Below, in pieces: positions 35,538-43,556 of a DNA stretch of 64,000 nucleotides (positions are counted from its first letter, which is position 1; the number at the start of each line of letters is the position of its first letter). The DNA is from DAOUEO01 sp963763495 (GTDB lineage: Bacteria; Chloroflexota; Dehalococcoidia; DSTF01; JALHUB01), in contig CAVXOY010000018.1 in NCBI GenBank assembly GCA_963763495.1, positions 124,001-188,000 of the forward strand. Reading direction: 5' to 3'. Below the pieces are notes generated by a model. The model was not told where the DNA came from. It saw only the letters and a list, made by a program, of their open reading frames with translations, and ran no database searches. The position numbers and the translations under genes are program-made.

Positions 35538-35589
35538 CGACTAGGCTATACTAGGGGGCGTTGTAGCGCCGTTCACAGGGGGTTCGTCC

Positions 35590-36048
35590 ATGATCGAAGG
35601 CGTAGAGTCGAAGAGCCTGGTGACCCACTCCGATGAGCGCGGCTTCTTCCGCGAGATCGTCCGCGACAGCGAGGGGATAGTGCGCGAGGGCTGGGCCCAG
35701 GTCAGCCACTCCCTGATGTTTCCCGGTGTCGCCAAGGCCTGGCACGTCCACCCGACGCAGGTCGACTGGTGGTACGTCGTCGCCGGCGATCTCAAGGTCG
35801 CGCTCTACGACCTCCGCGACGGTTCAGCGACCAAGGGCGAGCTCCAGGAGTTCTTCCTCGGCGACCACTACCCGGCGCAGCTTCTCAAGATACCCGCCGG
35901 CGTCGCCCACGGCTGCAAAGCGATCAACGGGCCCGCCCACCTCGTCTACCTCACCTCCACCGTCTACGATCGCAAAGAGGAGGGGCGCATCCCCCACGAC
36001 GACCCGGCCATCGGCTACGACTGGCTGTCGCTGCCCCCCATAACCTAG
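35590..36048 (+). CDS. RmlC-like cupin, probable dTDP-sugar isomerase or epimerase
   Basis: The 152-residue protein has the cupin fold of dTDP-4-dehydrorhamnose 3,5-epimerase. ERGFFREIVRD lies near the N-terminus, KAWHVHPTQVDWWYVVAGDL in the middle, and LKIPAGVAHGCKAI near the end, with paired histidines in the barrel. It is shorter than RmlC (about 180), like WbnF/FdtA or hypothetical RmlC-like proteins. It probably acts on a nucleotide sugar for the upstream glycan locus. GGGGG precedes the ATG. Its TAG stop overlaps the stop of the convergent gene. Confidence 0.75.
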   Translation: MIEGVESKSLVTHSDERGFFREIVRDSEGIVREGWAQVSHSLMFPGVAKAWHVHPTQVDWWYVVAGDLKVALYDLRDGSATKGELQEFFLGDHYPAQLLKIPAGVAHGCKAINGPAHLVYLTSTVYDRKEEGRIPHDDPAIGYDWLSLPPIT

Positions 36049-37124
36049 GAGACTCCTCGCAGCTCGCCGTAGGCCTCGCCGATGATCCGCCACACCACGT
36101 CCGGTCGCGCCGGTCGCAGCGCCGACATGCTTCCCGTGGCGTCGTAGCTCCAGGCGGCCACCTGGTCGACGCCGAGCGCTGCCGCTGTTCGCAGCCCCGT
36201 CCGCAGCTCTTCCTCTCGCCCCTCAGGTACGGCGAAGGCTTGCACCCATACCTGCGTCTTGAGGCTGTGCCTCCGTGCTACATCCAGCGCTTTCTCCGTG
36301 AAGGCCCGCAGGAAGGGCTCCGGCTCGGCGCCCACGATGTACCAGTAGGGGTCGGTGCCGAAGACATCGAGATCGGGGATAGCGGCGGCGGCGTCCCAGT
36401 CCGCCACTCCGAATTGCAGGAGGGGATTCGTGTCGGTCTCCTTGCTGCCGGTGAGCTTGGCCAGCCGTTGCGCCAGTTCGGGGAAGCCGGCAGCCACGAA
36501 GTCGATGGGGAACAGGCACAGGCAATTCCGCAGCCCCAGTTGCTTGCTCTCCGCCGATAGCTCTGACAGCAGATCGATGAGTGAGGACTCGCGGAAGGCC
36601 CGCACCTCTTCGTCCAGCACCTCCGGCATCGCATGCCCCGTCTTCTCCTGGAATCGGGCTTGGCAGATGCTGCAGCGACAGGCCCAAGCGCCGCTTCTAT
36701 CTCCTCGCATGAAAGGGACGAAGAAGTGCGGCTCATCCCACATCACCCCGTCTCCGCCCGCCTCGGCAGCGGCGTGTACCCAGTCTCGCAGAAACTGACG
36801 TGTCGCCGGGTGATTGGGGCAGGCGGCCGGCGCCTGCCTCCCGTCCGACAGCACCTGCAGCGACTCCGGATGGTCTAGGGGGAAGCGGGAGAGTGTCTCG
36901 CCGCTGAACACCCCGGCCACGCCCCAGGGGTCGAGCCAGGCGTCCAGTCCCACCGCGTGCGTCGCCTCGACGATCTCTTGCATGGTCTTCCGGTAGAAAA
37001 GGAGGTCTGTCTCCGTCAGGCAATGCACGACGTAGGTGCAGTGATGGGCCACCATGTCCTCGAGGTCGGCCTGGACGTGACGCAGGGTGCGGGAGCTGAA
37101 GTAGCTGACGCCGGTTTCCACCAT
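36045..37124 (-). CDS. Uncharacterised TIM-barrel protein, glycoside-hydrolase-like
   Basis: The 359-residue intact protein has a repeating strand-helix pattern that fits a TIM barrel: VGLDAWLDPWGVAGVF, GGDGVMWDEPHFFVP with a Glu at a typical catalytic position, VFGTDPYWYIVG and TQVWVQAFAVPEGREEE. The loop ACRCSIC holds three cysteines that may bind metal. I do not recognise a named family. No signal peptide is seen. It lies 22 bases after a lipoprotein gene with a sugar-binding-like domain on the same strand, which suggests a carbohydrate role. Confidence 0.6.
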   Translation of the reverse strand: MVETGVSYFSSRTLRHVQADLEDMVAHHCTYVVHCLTETDLLFYRKTMQEIVEATHAVGLDAWLDPWGVAGVFSGETLSRFPLDHPESLQVLSDGRQAPAACPNHPATRQFLRDWVHAAAEAGGDGVMWDEPHFFVPFMRGDRSGAWACRCSICQARFQEKTGHAMPEVLDEEVRAFRESSLIDLLSELSAESKQLGLRNCLCLFPIDFVAAGFPELAQRLAKLTGSKETDTNPLLQFGVADWDAAAAIPDLDVFGTDPYWYIVGAEPEPFLRAFTEKALDVARRHSLKTQVWVQAFAVPEGREEELRTGLRTAAALGVDQVAAWSYDATGSMSALRPARPDVVWRIIGEAYGELRGVS

Positions 37125-37146
37125 TGCTCTCTCGCCTTATCAGGGC

Positions 37147-37913
37147 CTAGGGGTAGCTCGGCGCGTCCGCCTTGCTGCCGACGTAGAGGTCGTCGTAGTA
37201 CACGTCGCCGCTCATGTTCCCGGTGGACGGCGCGTCGAAGTCGTAGCGCCCCTCGAAGAAGATCCGCAACTCTTGCACATTCTCCGGCACCTTGCCCCAC
37301 AACTGCTGGAAATCGTCGGCGATGTTCCGCTCGAAGTACACCCATTCCCCGATCTTCGGCTCCTCCTTGGTCAGGTAGACGAACTTCGCATTGTCGATGC
37401 GGAACGGGTCGGTGGCCGTGCCCGCCAGCAGGTAGCGGATCTGGATGTTTCCCTGTCTCCTCCGGCAGGATGGCAATCACCACGAACTGGAGGTACTGGT
37501 GCTCCGTTCCTTTCTGCCAGTTCTCCACCCGGTAGAAGCCGGACAGGAACTCGGGGAAGGTTTCCGGCTTAAGGCTTTGCACCGCGCCGTATACCTGGTG
37601 TTGGACCGGCGCGGCCGGCGGCCGTAGCGCCAAGTGGGCGCTGTGTGCCGCCCGAATGAGCGACGCTGTCGCTGACGTCGAACGGCGTCCCCCAGCCGCT
37701 CGACTCCATCGAGTACCAGGGGTCGGCCCCCTTCTCGAATCCGGGGTTCGTCAGCAGGTTCGGGCTCTCGCTCTTGTCATTCCCGCCTCCGCCGCAGGCG
37801 CCGGCCGGCAATGTGACCACCAGCCATAGGAATGCCAGCGCCGCAAGGAAAGCCTTTCTCTTGCTCCTGGATCGCCCCGGTTTGGTGGAAAACCCTCGCC
37901 TGCTCACTCTCAT
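37147..37913 (-). CDS. Lipoprotein with a carbohydrate-binding-like beta domain (two frameshifts)
   Basis: The ATG at 37913 has AGGAGAT before it. A basic N-terminus and the hydrophobic stretch FLAALAFLWLVVTLPAGAC end in a lipobox cysteine followed by GGGG. NLLTNPGFEKGADPWY is the typical first strand of CBM4/9/22-like domains. The frame shifts near 37650 and 37460, and the rest (QVYGAVQSLKPETFPEFL, YLQFVVIAILPEE, YYDDLYVGSKADAP) completes a jelly-roll of about 250 residues. It should be anchored on the outer face of the membrane. It is probably transcribed with the TIM-barrel gene that follows. Confidence 0.7.
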
Positions 37914-38056
37914 TGCCGATCTCCTGGTGTCTCTGGTGTGTTTGCCCGGCGCCGGGCCCGTAGGGAGAGGATCGCTGCCCGGAAAGCAGCGAGAAGCATA
38001 TCATAGGGAGAGTCTCGATGAAAGGCGTGTTCGCGGCGAGGACTGTACCGCCTGGG

Positions 38057-39280
38057 CTAGACTGCTCGCTCCATCCCTGAGCCGGCCGCCCATCCCCCTC
38101 TTGCCCCGCTGCTCTGGGAAGTCTTCTCCTGCTTGGCCTCCGATAGACCGGCCTCCGCCGCGGCAATCAGCTCCTCGCGAGTTTCCCCGTCCTCCGGATA
38201 GCACACGATGGTCACTGTCGCCGTCACCGGCTCCGGCGGGCCGCTCCCTCCGAACACCGTCACCTGTCCTACCTGTGCCAAGAGCTTGCTGGCGAGAGCG
38301 ACGGCGGTGGCCCGGGTGCTTTCCGGCAGTAGCAGCGCGAACTCGTCGCTACCGTAGCGAGTCGCTATCTCCGGCTCCATTAGAGAAGTGGACAGGATCA
38401 TCGCCACGGATCGCAGCAGCTTGTCGCCCATCGAGGCCCCATAGCTGTCGTTGAACGCGGTGAAGCCGTCAATGTCGAGAAGAACGATGGACAGCGGCCT
38501 GCTGTAGCGGTGGGCCCTGACGATCTCTTGCGATAGGGTGTCTTGGAGGTAGCGCCGGTTGTACAGCCACGTGACCTCATCGATCTCGCTGAACCGCCCC
38601 AGAGAGCCCTGGTCGAGGCTCGCCTTGAGGGCGAGCGTGCAGTGCCCGGCCAGGAGCTCCAGTATCTCCACGTCGATGTCGTCGCTGTCATACATGAAGA
38701 TGACAAGTCCCAGAGGCTCGGCGCCCATCACGAGAGGGACCATCGCCAGCTTCTTCACATCCAGCCGTTTCTGCCCGGCCTCGGAGGCCTGCCTGCCCAG
38801 CACGTCCTCAGCGAAGTCACGGACGGAGCTCGTTATCACTACCTCACCGCCCTCGATGACGATACGGCGGTTGCTCCTGAGGTACAGCGGGAACTCAAGC
38901 TGGGTCATCTCCGCTTCAAAGGCCAGCGACGCCTGGTTCAGGCGAGCGTCGGTTGTTCCCTCCAGCGGATTCGCGTGGAGGACGTCGCGTCTCCTGTCCA
39001 GCAGCAGGGGATAGACGATCTTGGCGCCGCTGATCTCCGGCGCTCTCTCCAGGAAGAGGGTCACTATCTCCTCTGGAGTGCCGGCGCAATGCAGAAGCAG
39101 CGCCAGCACGTTCAGATCGTGAAAACGCTTCACTCGAGTTTCGAGGACATCAGGGGGCAAACCGGCGGAAGCGGCGCCGCTGTCGCTGCCCTTCGTTTTC
39201 TCGGCGCCTAAGAGCCATCTCCCGATCCCCGATCTTGATGGCCCTCGTCCGTCCTTCTCTTTGCTGACCTCAGTACTCAT
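38057..39280 (-). CDS. GAF-like sensor with GGDEF domain
   Basis: The 407-residue protein has a GAF-like region (about 50-225, with VPLVMGAEPLGLVIFMYDS) and a GGDEF domain (about 230-385). It has DEVTWLYNRRYLQDTL, SIVLLDIDGFTAFNDSYG, and the signature RYGSDEFALLLP, so the active loop is GSDEF (310-314) instead of GGDEF. No RxxD product-inhibition site lies before it. It may make cyclic di-GMP weakly or only bind GTP. AGGAG precedes the ATG. It follows a coiled-coil gene by 30 bases, and the two are probably one unit. Confidence 0.85.
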   Translation of the reverse strand: MSTEVSKEKDGRGPSRSGIGRWLLGAEKTKGSDSGAASAGLPPDVLETRVKRFHDLNVLALLLHCAGTPEEIVTLFLERAPEISGAKIVYPLLLDRRRDVLHANPLEGTTDARLNQASLAFEAEMTQLEFPLYLRSNRRIVIEGGEVVITSSVRDFAEDVLGRQASEAGQKRLDVKKLAMVPLVMGAEPLGLVIFMYDSDDIDVEILELLAGHCTLALKASLDQGSLGRFSEIDEVTWLYNRRYLQDTLSQEIVRAHRYSRPLSIVLLDIDGFTAFNDSYGASMGDKLLRSVAMILSTSLMEPEIATRYGSDEFALLLPESTRATAVALASKLLAQVGQVTVFGGSGPPEPVTATVTIVCYPEDGETREELIAAAEAGLSEAKQEKTSQSSGARGGWAAGSGMERAV

Positions 39281-39310
39281 GCTCTGGACACTCCTAGCTG
39301 ACGCAGACGC

Positions 39311-40151
39311 CTATTCACCCATCTTCACCAGCAAGGTGGTGGAATCGTGCGACAGTACGCTGCAACTCCGCTTCAGCGTCTTATGAATGGCGTTCTCCAC
39401 GTCTGGCGGCAGTATCTCTTCAGTCGCTTCCAGCGAAATCGAAGCCACTCCGCTGACGTAACTGACAAGCGACAGGTTTCGCACTGCTGGTATGGCGCCC
39501 AGCGCCTGATATAGGGACACTAGCTTCAGAGTCTTCTGTGAGTCATCGACAGTCACTCGATAAGAGTAAGGTGCAACAGTGTCATCGTCATCGGGCACGA
39601 GGGTGACCGGTTTCAGCGCCGCCCGCGGTGGGCCGATGTTCACCGCTCCGAAGTCCTCTTTTTTCTCTGCTGCCCGGGTTGGTTTCTCCCGCTCCCCCGG
39701 TTTTTTTCGCCATGACTGCCAGCTCTGTTCCTCAGCTTCTTCTTCGAGCGTTGGCTGCGGTGCGGGAGCGACATCCTCTTCCAGAGCCCGCAATGGTGGC
39801 TTTGGCGTCACCGGAGGCGCAGATTCGGACGGCATCTCCCGTAACGGTCGCGGCTCGGGTGGAGGCTCCTCCGTAAAGCCACGCAAGGCGTCCTCGAGGA
39901 CGCCCAGGCTACGCAATACGGGCGCCATCGGCTTGAGCGTCTCCCGGAGAAGGCGGATGGCCGCCGCTGCTTCCTCGATGCTCTTTTGGACCGACTGGAG
40001 CGTCTCTGTCCAGCGGTCGACCGCCGCTACCAACTCGCTGTCGACTCCCGGCGCCTGCTGGTCGACCGCCCTCGTCTTCGGACGTGTCCTCCAGTTCCTG
40101 CTCCAGGTCGTCGTCTTCCGCTGGTAGGGGAAGATTCTTCAGGTCAGCCAT
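39311..40151 (-). CDS. Coiled-coil protein of unknown function with a small C-terminal domain (one frameshift)
   Basis: The protein starts MADLKNLPLPAEDDDLEQEL and shifts frame near 40065. It continues as a helical part (LVAAVDRWTETLQSVQKSIE), then a long Pro/Glu-rich linker, and ends in a folded domain of about 85 residues: YSYRVTVDDSQKTLKLVSLY, LGAIPAVRNLSLVSYVSG, VASISLEATEEILP. That last part looks like a ferredoxin-like or HMA-like fold by its strand-helix pattern. I do not recognise a family. It lies just upstream of the GGDEF gene on the same strand and may be its partner. Confidence 0.55.
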
Positions 40152-40430
40152 TGCCCTTGAGCCCAAGCAACGATCATATGCCCGAGGCCACAGATTCCCT
40201 AAGGGTCTTCTGGCCCCGGCCCGGTCGGCGAACGGCCGTCAATTAGATTTTCGGCATTTTTCGGGGCGCTCAGCACGTCCAACAGTTGTTTCGAGGCTTT
40301 GTCCCGCCGATTGCTGTAGACCCCTAGGGCGCCTTTCTGTAACATTCGCCTAGGTGCCCCGCAATCGTCTTCCCATGGTCGGTTGACCGACGAGAACAGA
40401 CTCGGCTTGGCTCAGGAGGAGGGTTCTCAA

Positions 40431-41470
40431 ATGAAGGCAGTAGTGTTCGAAGAGCACGGCGGCGTCGATGTCCTGAAGTACACAGACGTGCCCGAGCCGG
40501 AGATATCCCCGAATGAGGTGCTGATCAAGATCAAGGCTTCCGGCTGCAACTACAACGACATCTGGGCCCGCCGCGGCCTGCCGGGGGTATCGACAATCAT
40601 GCCCCATATCTCAGGCAGCGACGCTGCCGGTGAGATCGTCGGTGTCGGCGGCGAGGTCAGCAACGTCAAGGTGGGCGACGAGGTCGTCGTTTTCAGCAGC
40701 CTGAGCTGCGGCACTGTGCGAGGCCTGCGCGCGCGGCGATGTCTTCTTCTGCCGTCAGTTCAAGATATGGGGCTTCCAGACCGGCCCCCTCGACGGCGCT
40801 CACGCTGAATACGGCAAAGTCCCTGCCGTCAACGTTGTCCCCAAGCCGAAGAACCTGACTTGGGAGCAGGCGGCTTCGATGCCCCTCGTCCTTTTCACCG
40901 CCTGGCGCATGCTCGTCAGCAGGGCCCAAATCAGGCCCGGCGACTTCGTCCTCATTTGGGGCGCTGCTGGCGGGCTTGGGGACCATGGCCATCCAGATCT
41001 GCAAGCTCTTCAGTGCCAAGGCAATCGCCGTGGCCAACAGCGACGACAAACTGGAGGCGGCCCGCCAGCTCGGCGCCGCCCACGTCATCAACCGCAGCAA
41101 GCAGAACGTTGCCGAAGAAGTCAAGCGCATAACCGAGCGCCGCGGCGTCGACATCGTCTTCGAGCACGTGGGCGAGGCTACCTGGCCGACGAGCGTCCAG
41201 TGCCTCAAGTGGGGCGGCACAATCGTCACCTGCGGCGCCACCACCGGCTTTGAGGCCAAGACGGACATCCGCTTCCTCTGGAACAAGCAACTCAATCTCC
41301 TTGGCTCCCACATGGGCAACAAGGCGGAGTTCCTCGACGCCTGGCGCTTTGTTGAGAGCGGCGAGATCAAGCCTGTCGTCTCCGTTGCCCTCCCCCTGAA
41401 GGAGGCGGGTCTTGCCCAACAGGCAATGGAGGATGGCAACGTGATCGGGAAGCTGGTTCTCACCCGCTAG
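40431..41470 (+). CDS. Zinc-type alcohol dehydrogenase / quinone oxidoreductase family (two frameshifts)
   Basis: CAGGAGGAGGG precedes the ATG. The N-terminal GroES-like part reads MKAVVFEEHGGVDVLKYTDV, NYNDIWARRGLPG and HISGSDAAGEIVGVGGEV. The structural-zinc cysteines CEACARGDVFFC appear after a one-base shift near 40722. A second shift at the G-run 40978-40981 lies inside the NAD(P) motif GAAGGLGTMAIQ. The rest is complete (DIVFEHVGEATWP, LLGSHMGNKAEFLDAW). The joined length is about 345 residues. It resembles crotonyl-CoA reductase-like and other MDR enzymes, with substrate unknown. Confidence 0.82.
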
Positions 41471-41607
41471 GCTCCGCTTTCCAGGGGTATTGACAAAGTG
41501 GTGCCCGGAGGTCTAAAGGAATAGATTAGGAACTGCTCCTCGTCGTGATAGGTGCAGGGAAATGGCAACCATCGGGGGTCGCCCTCCGCTGGGAGCCGGG
41601 CAGGGGT

Positions 41608-42346
41608 ATGGCAAGAAGGATCTACAAGCTGGTGGCGGTTCTGTTGGTGACGAGCGCTCTCGTCGGCGGCGCCTACGGAGTGGCTCGTCACGCCGGTGGT
41701 GGTGCTGGCTATCAGCCTGAGGTCGCAGTCGCCCAGACCCGCGTTGCCTGCGGTTTCCTGGAGCGCTCGTCGTCGTCGTCACACCCGCGGCGCAACCCCT
41801 ACCCACGGCCGAGCCATCACTGGAAGCGGCGGTAATAGAGGAATCCTGCCGCTGCGCCGGAGGTAATCGACAACGGGCCCCTAGTCCTCGCGCCGGATGT
41901 CTCCGCTCCGCCGCCTTCTCCGCCGCCCCCACCTGCAATCGTTGATCCAGCCGTTCTGGCGGCTGACACGCTTGCCGCCATCAACGCTCAGCGCGCTGCT
42001 GCCGGCCTGACCCTCCTTCAACTCGACCCCGGCCTGGCGGTGGTGGCCGGAGAGCGCGTCCGAGGACATGGTGCAGAAGGGCTACTTCAGCCACACCAGC
42101 CCCACCGGCGAGACCTTTGTCACCCTCATGGATCGCCACGGCGTCCCCCATTCCGTGTGCGGGGAGAACATAGCCTACAACAACTACCCCGATAATGAGA
42201 CGGTTGCCGTCGCTGTTAGCACCTGGATGGCCTCACCGGGTCACCGCGACAACATGCTCAATCCCTACTTCACCAGAGTGGGGGTCGGGGTTGCGCGAGA
42301 TGGCGCCGGCATGAAGTACTACACCGTCGTCTTCGCCGAGTCCTAG
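41608..42346 (+). CDS. Secreted CAP (SCP/PR1) domain protein (frameshifted)
   Basis: A signal anchor (IYKLVAVLLVTSALVGGAYG) is followed by a proline-rich linker and the CAP domain: INAQRAAAGLTLLQLDPGL, GYFSHTSPTGETF, GENIAYNNYPDNETVAVA, WMASPGHRDNMLNPYFTRVG and YYTVVFAES. The His and Glu residues of the CAP cleft are present. Frame changes occur near 41790 (beside a CGT simple repeat), near 41850 and near 42055. The total is about 245 residues. Bacterial CAP proteins are extracellular, and their activity is mostly unknown. Confidence 0.78.
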
Positions 42347-42377
42347 GCGCCGCATCCGGACTCGCTGCGCGGGTGTA

Positions 42378-43550
42378 CTACTCCTCACGCGTGAATGATA
42401 TGTTGAGCCGGTCGCCGTCCATGCTCGCGCCCGTCGCCCGGCGGCCCGCCAGCACCCGCGGCAGCAGAATCTGACGCTTGTAGGCGCCAGCCCGGACCGT
42501 CAATTCGTTGCCTCTCTGCGCCAGCGTGATCTCCCGCTTGCTGACGAACGGCATCGCCAGGCTCAGCACGTACTCGCCGTCCTGCGAGCGTACCTCCTGC
42601 GCCACTGCCGGATAGAAGATGCGGCTTGGGTCGTCCTTACCGAAGAGGTGACCCCCCAACTCCCGCAGCCGGTCGAGACCGACCACCTCGCTTTCCATCA
42701 AGGGCGCCGTCAACATCGGCAGGGGTGAGAACGCCTCCTTTATCCGCCGCCGGTAGCGCTGTTGGGCCGTCCGCCAGGCGGAGAAGTAGCTGGCGCCCGC
42801 CTCGGGGGGCAGCAGGCGATTGCAGATCACGGCGTCCGTCACGTACCCGTACAGGCTGAGATAGGTGAAGCTGCGCTGCGCCTCCTTTATCACCATCTTC
42901 TCTGGGTTCACCACCAGCCGCACCGTAGTCACCTGCCGGTCCGACAGCAGCTCGTGGAGATGCGCCAGCCGCTTCAGCAAATCCTCCCCCGCGTCGAACA
43001 CCCTCTTCTCCGGCACCGGCATCCCCGTCAGCCCGCGCACGACCGGCCCGGCGATCTGCGCTAGCCGCCGTTCTACCGGCAGCACCTTGTCCACCCACCA
43101 GCGCGCCGACTCCGGAAAGGTGAGGAGGCTCAGCGTCTCGCCCGTGGGAGCGCAGTCCACGATGACGACGTCGTAGTTGCCGCTCTCGTAGTGGTACGTC
43201 ACCCAGAATAGGTTCGCCAGTTCCTCCATCCCCGGCAGGACGGCGATCTCCTCCGCCTCCAGCTCCTCCATGCCTTGCCAGACGAGGAGAGCCGTAAGCC
43301 ATTCCTGGACGACACCCCACCACGTCTTGATGCTGAAGTAGACGTCGCTCTCTTGGGCCCAGAGGTTCTCCGCCACCGGGACCGGCTCCGGCCCCAGCGG
43401 CATGTCGAAGGAGTCGGCCAGGCTGTGAGCGCTGTCGGTGCTCATGACGACCGTGCGATAGCCCAGCTCCGCCGCTCGTAGGGCGGTGGCAGCGGCGACA
43501 GTCGTCTTCCCCACGCCGCCCTTGCCGGTGTAGAGGATGATCCTGGCCAC
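42378..43550 (-). CDS. ArsA/Get3-type ATPase
   Basis: The 390-residue intact protein has the deviant Walker A TGKGGVGKTTVAAATAL (8-24), STDSAHSLADSFD (switch I), VIVDCAPTGETLSLL, and a C-terminal alpha-crystallin-like segment (about 320-390). This combination is the ArsA_HSP20 form of the family. No arsB, arsR or arsC is nearby, so an arsenite role is not supported. Get3-like proteins handle membrane proteins in other organisms. Its stop faces the CAP gene. The RND gene ends seven bases upstream of its start region on the same strand. Confidence 0.85.
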   Translation of the reverse strand: MARIILYTGKGGVGKTTVAAATALRAAELGYRTVVMSTDSAHSLADSFDMPLGPEPVPVAENLWAQESDVYFSIKTWWGVVQEWLTALLVWQGMEELEAEEIAVLPGMEELANLFWVTYHYESGNYDVVIVDCAPTGETLSLLTFPESARWWVDKVLPVERRLAQIAGPVVRGLTGMPVPEKRVFDAGEDLLKRLAHLHELLSDRQVTTVRLVVNPEKMVIKEAQRSFTYLSLYGYVTDAVICNRLLPPEAGASYFSAWRTAQQRYRRRIKEAFSPLPMLTAPLMESEVVGLDRLRELGGHLFGKDDPSRIFYPAVAQEVRSQDGEYVLSLAMPFVSKREITLAQRGNELTVRAGAYKRQILLPRVLAGRRATGASMDGDRLNISFTREE

Positions 43551-43556
43551 GGGGCG

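Larger units (their letters stand above)
34959..35589 (+). other. 630-base region without a confident gene
   Basis: This is the longest stretch without a convincing gene. It contains a 16-base direct repeat near its two ends, a 9-bp hairpin at 35204-35234, a doubtful minus-strand frame (35196-35488), and a good promoter near its right end. No transposase or recognisable gene fragment was seen in any frame. Confidence 0.5.

Noticed and set aside
42378..43550. Arsenic resistance operon
   Set aside because: Only an ArsA-type ATPase is present. No arsB, acr3, arsR, arsC or arsD is nearby, and the HSP20-like tail marks a wider ATPase family.
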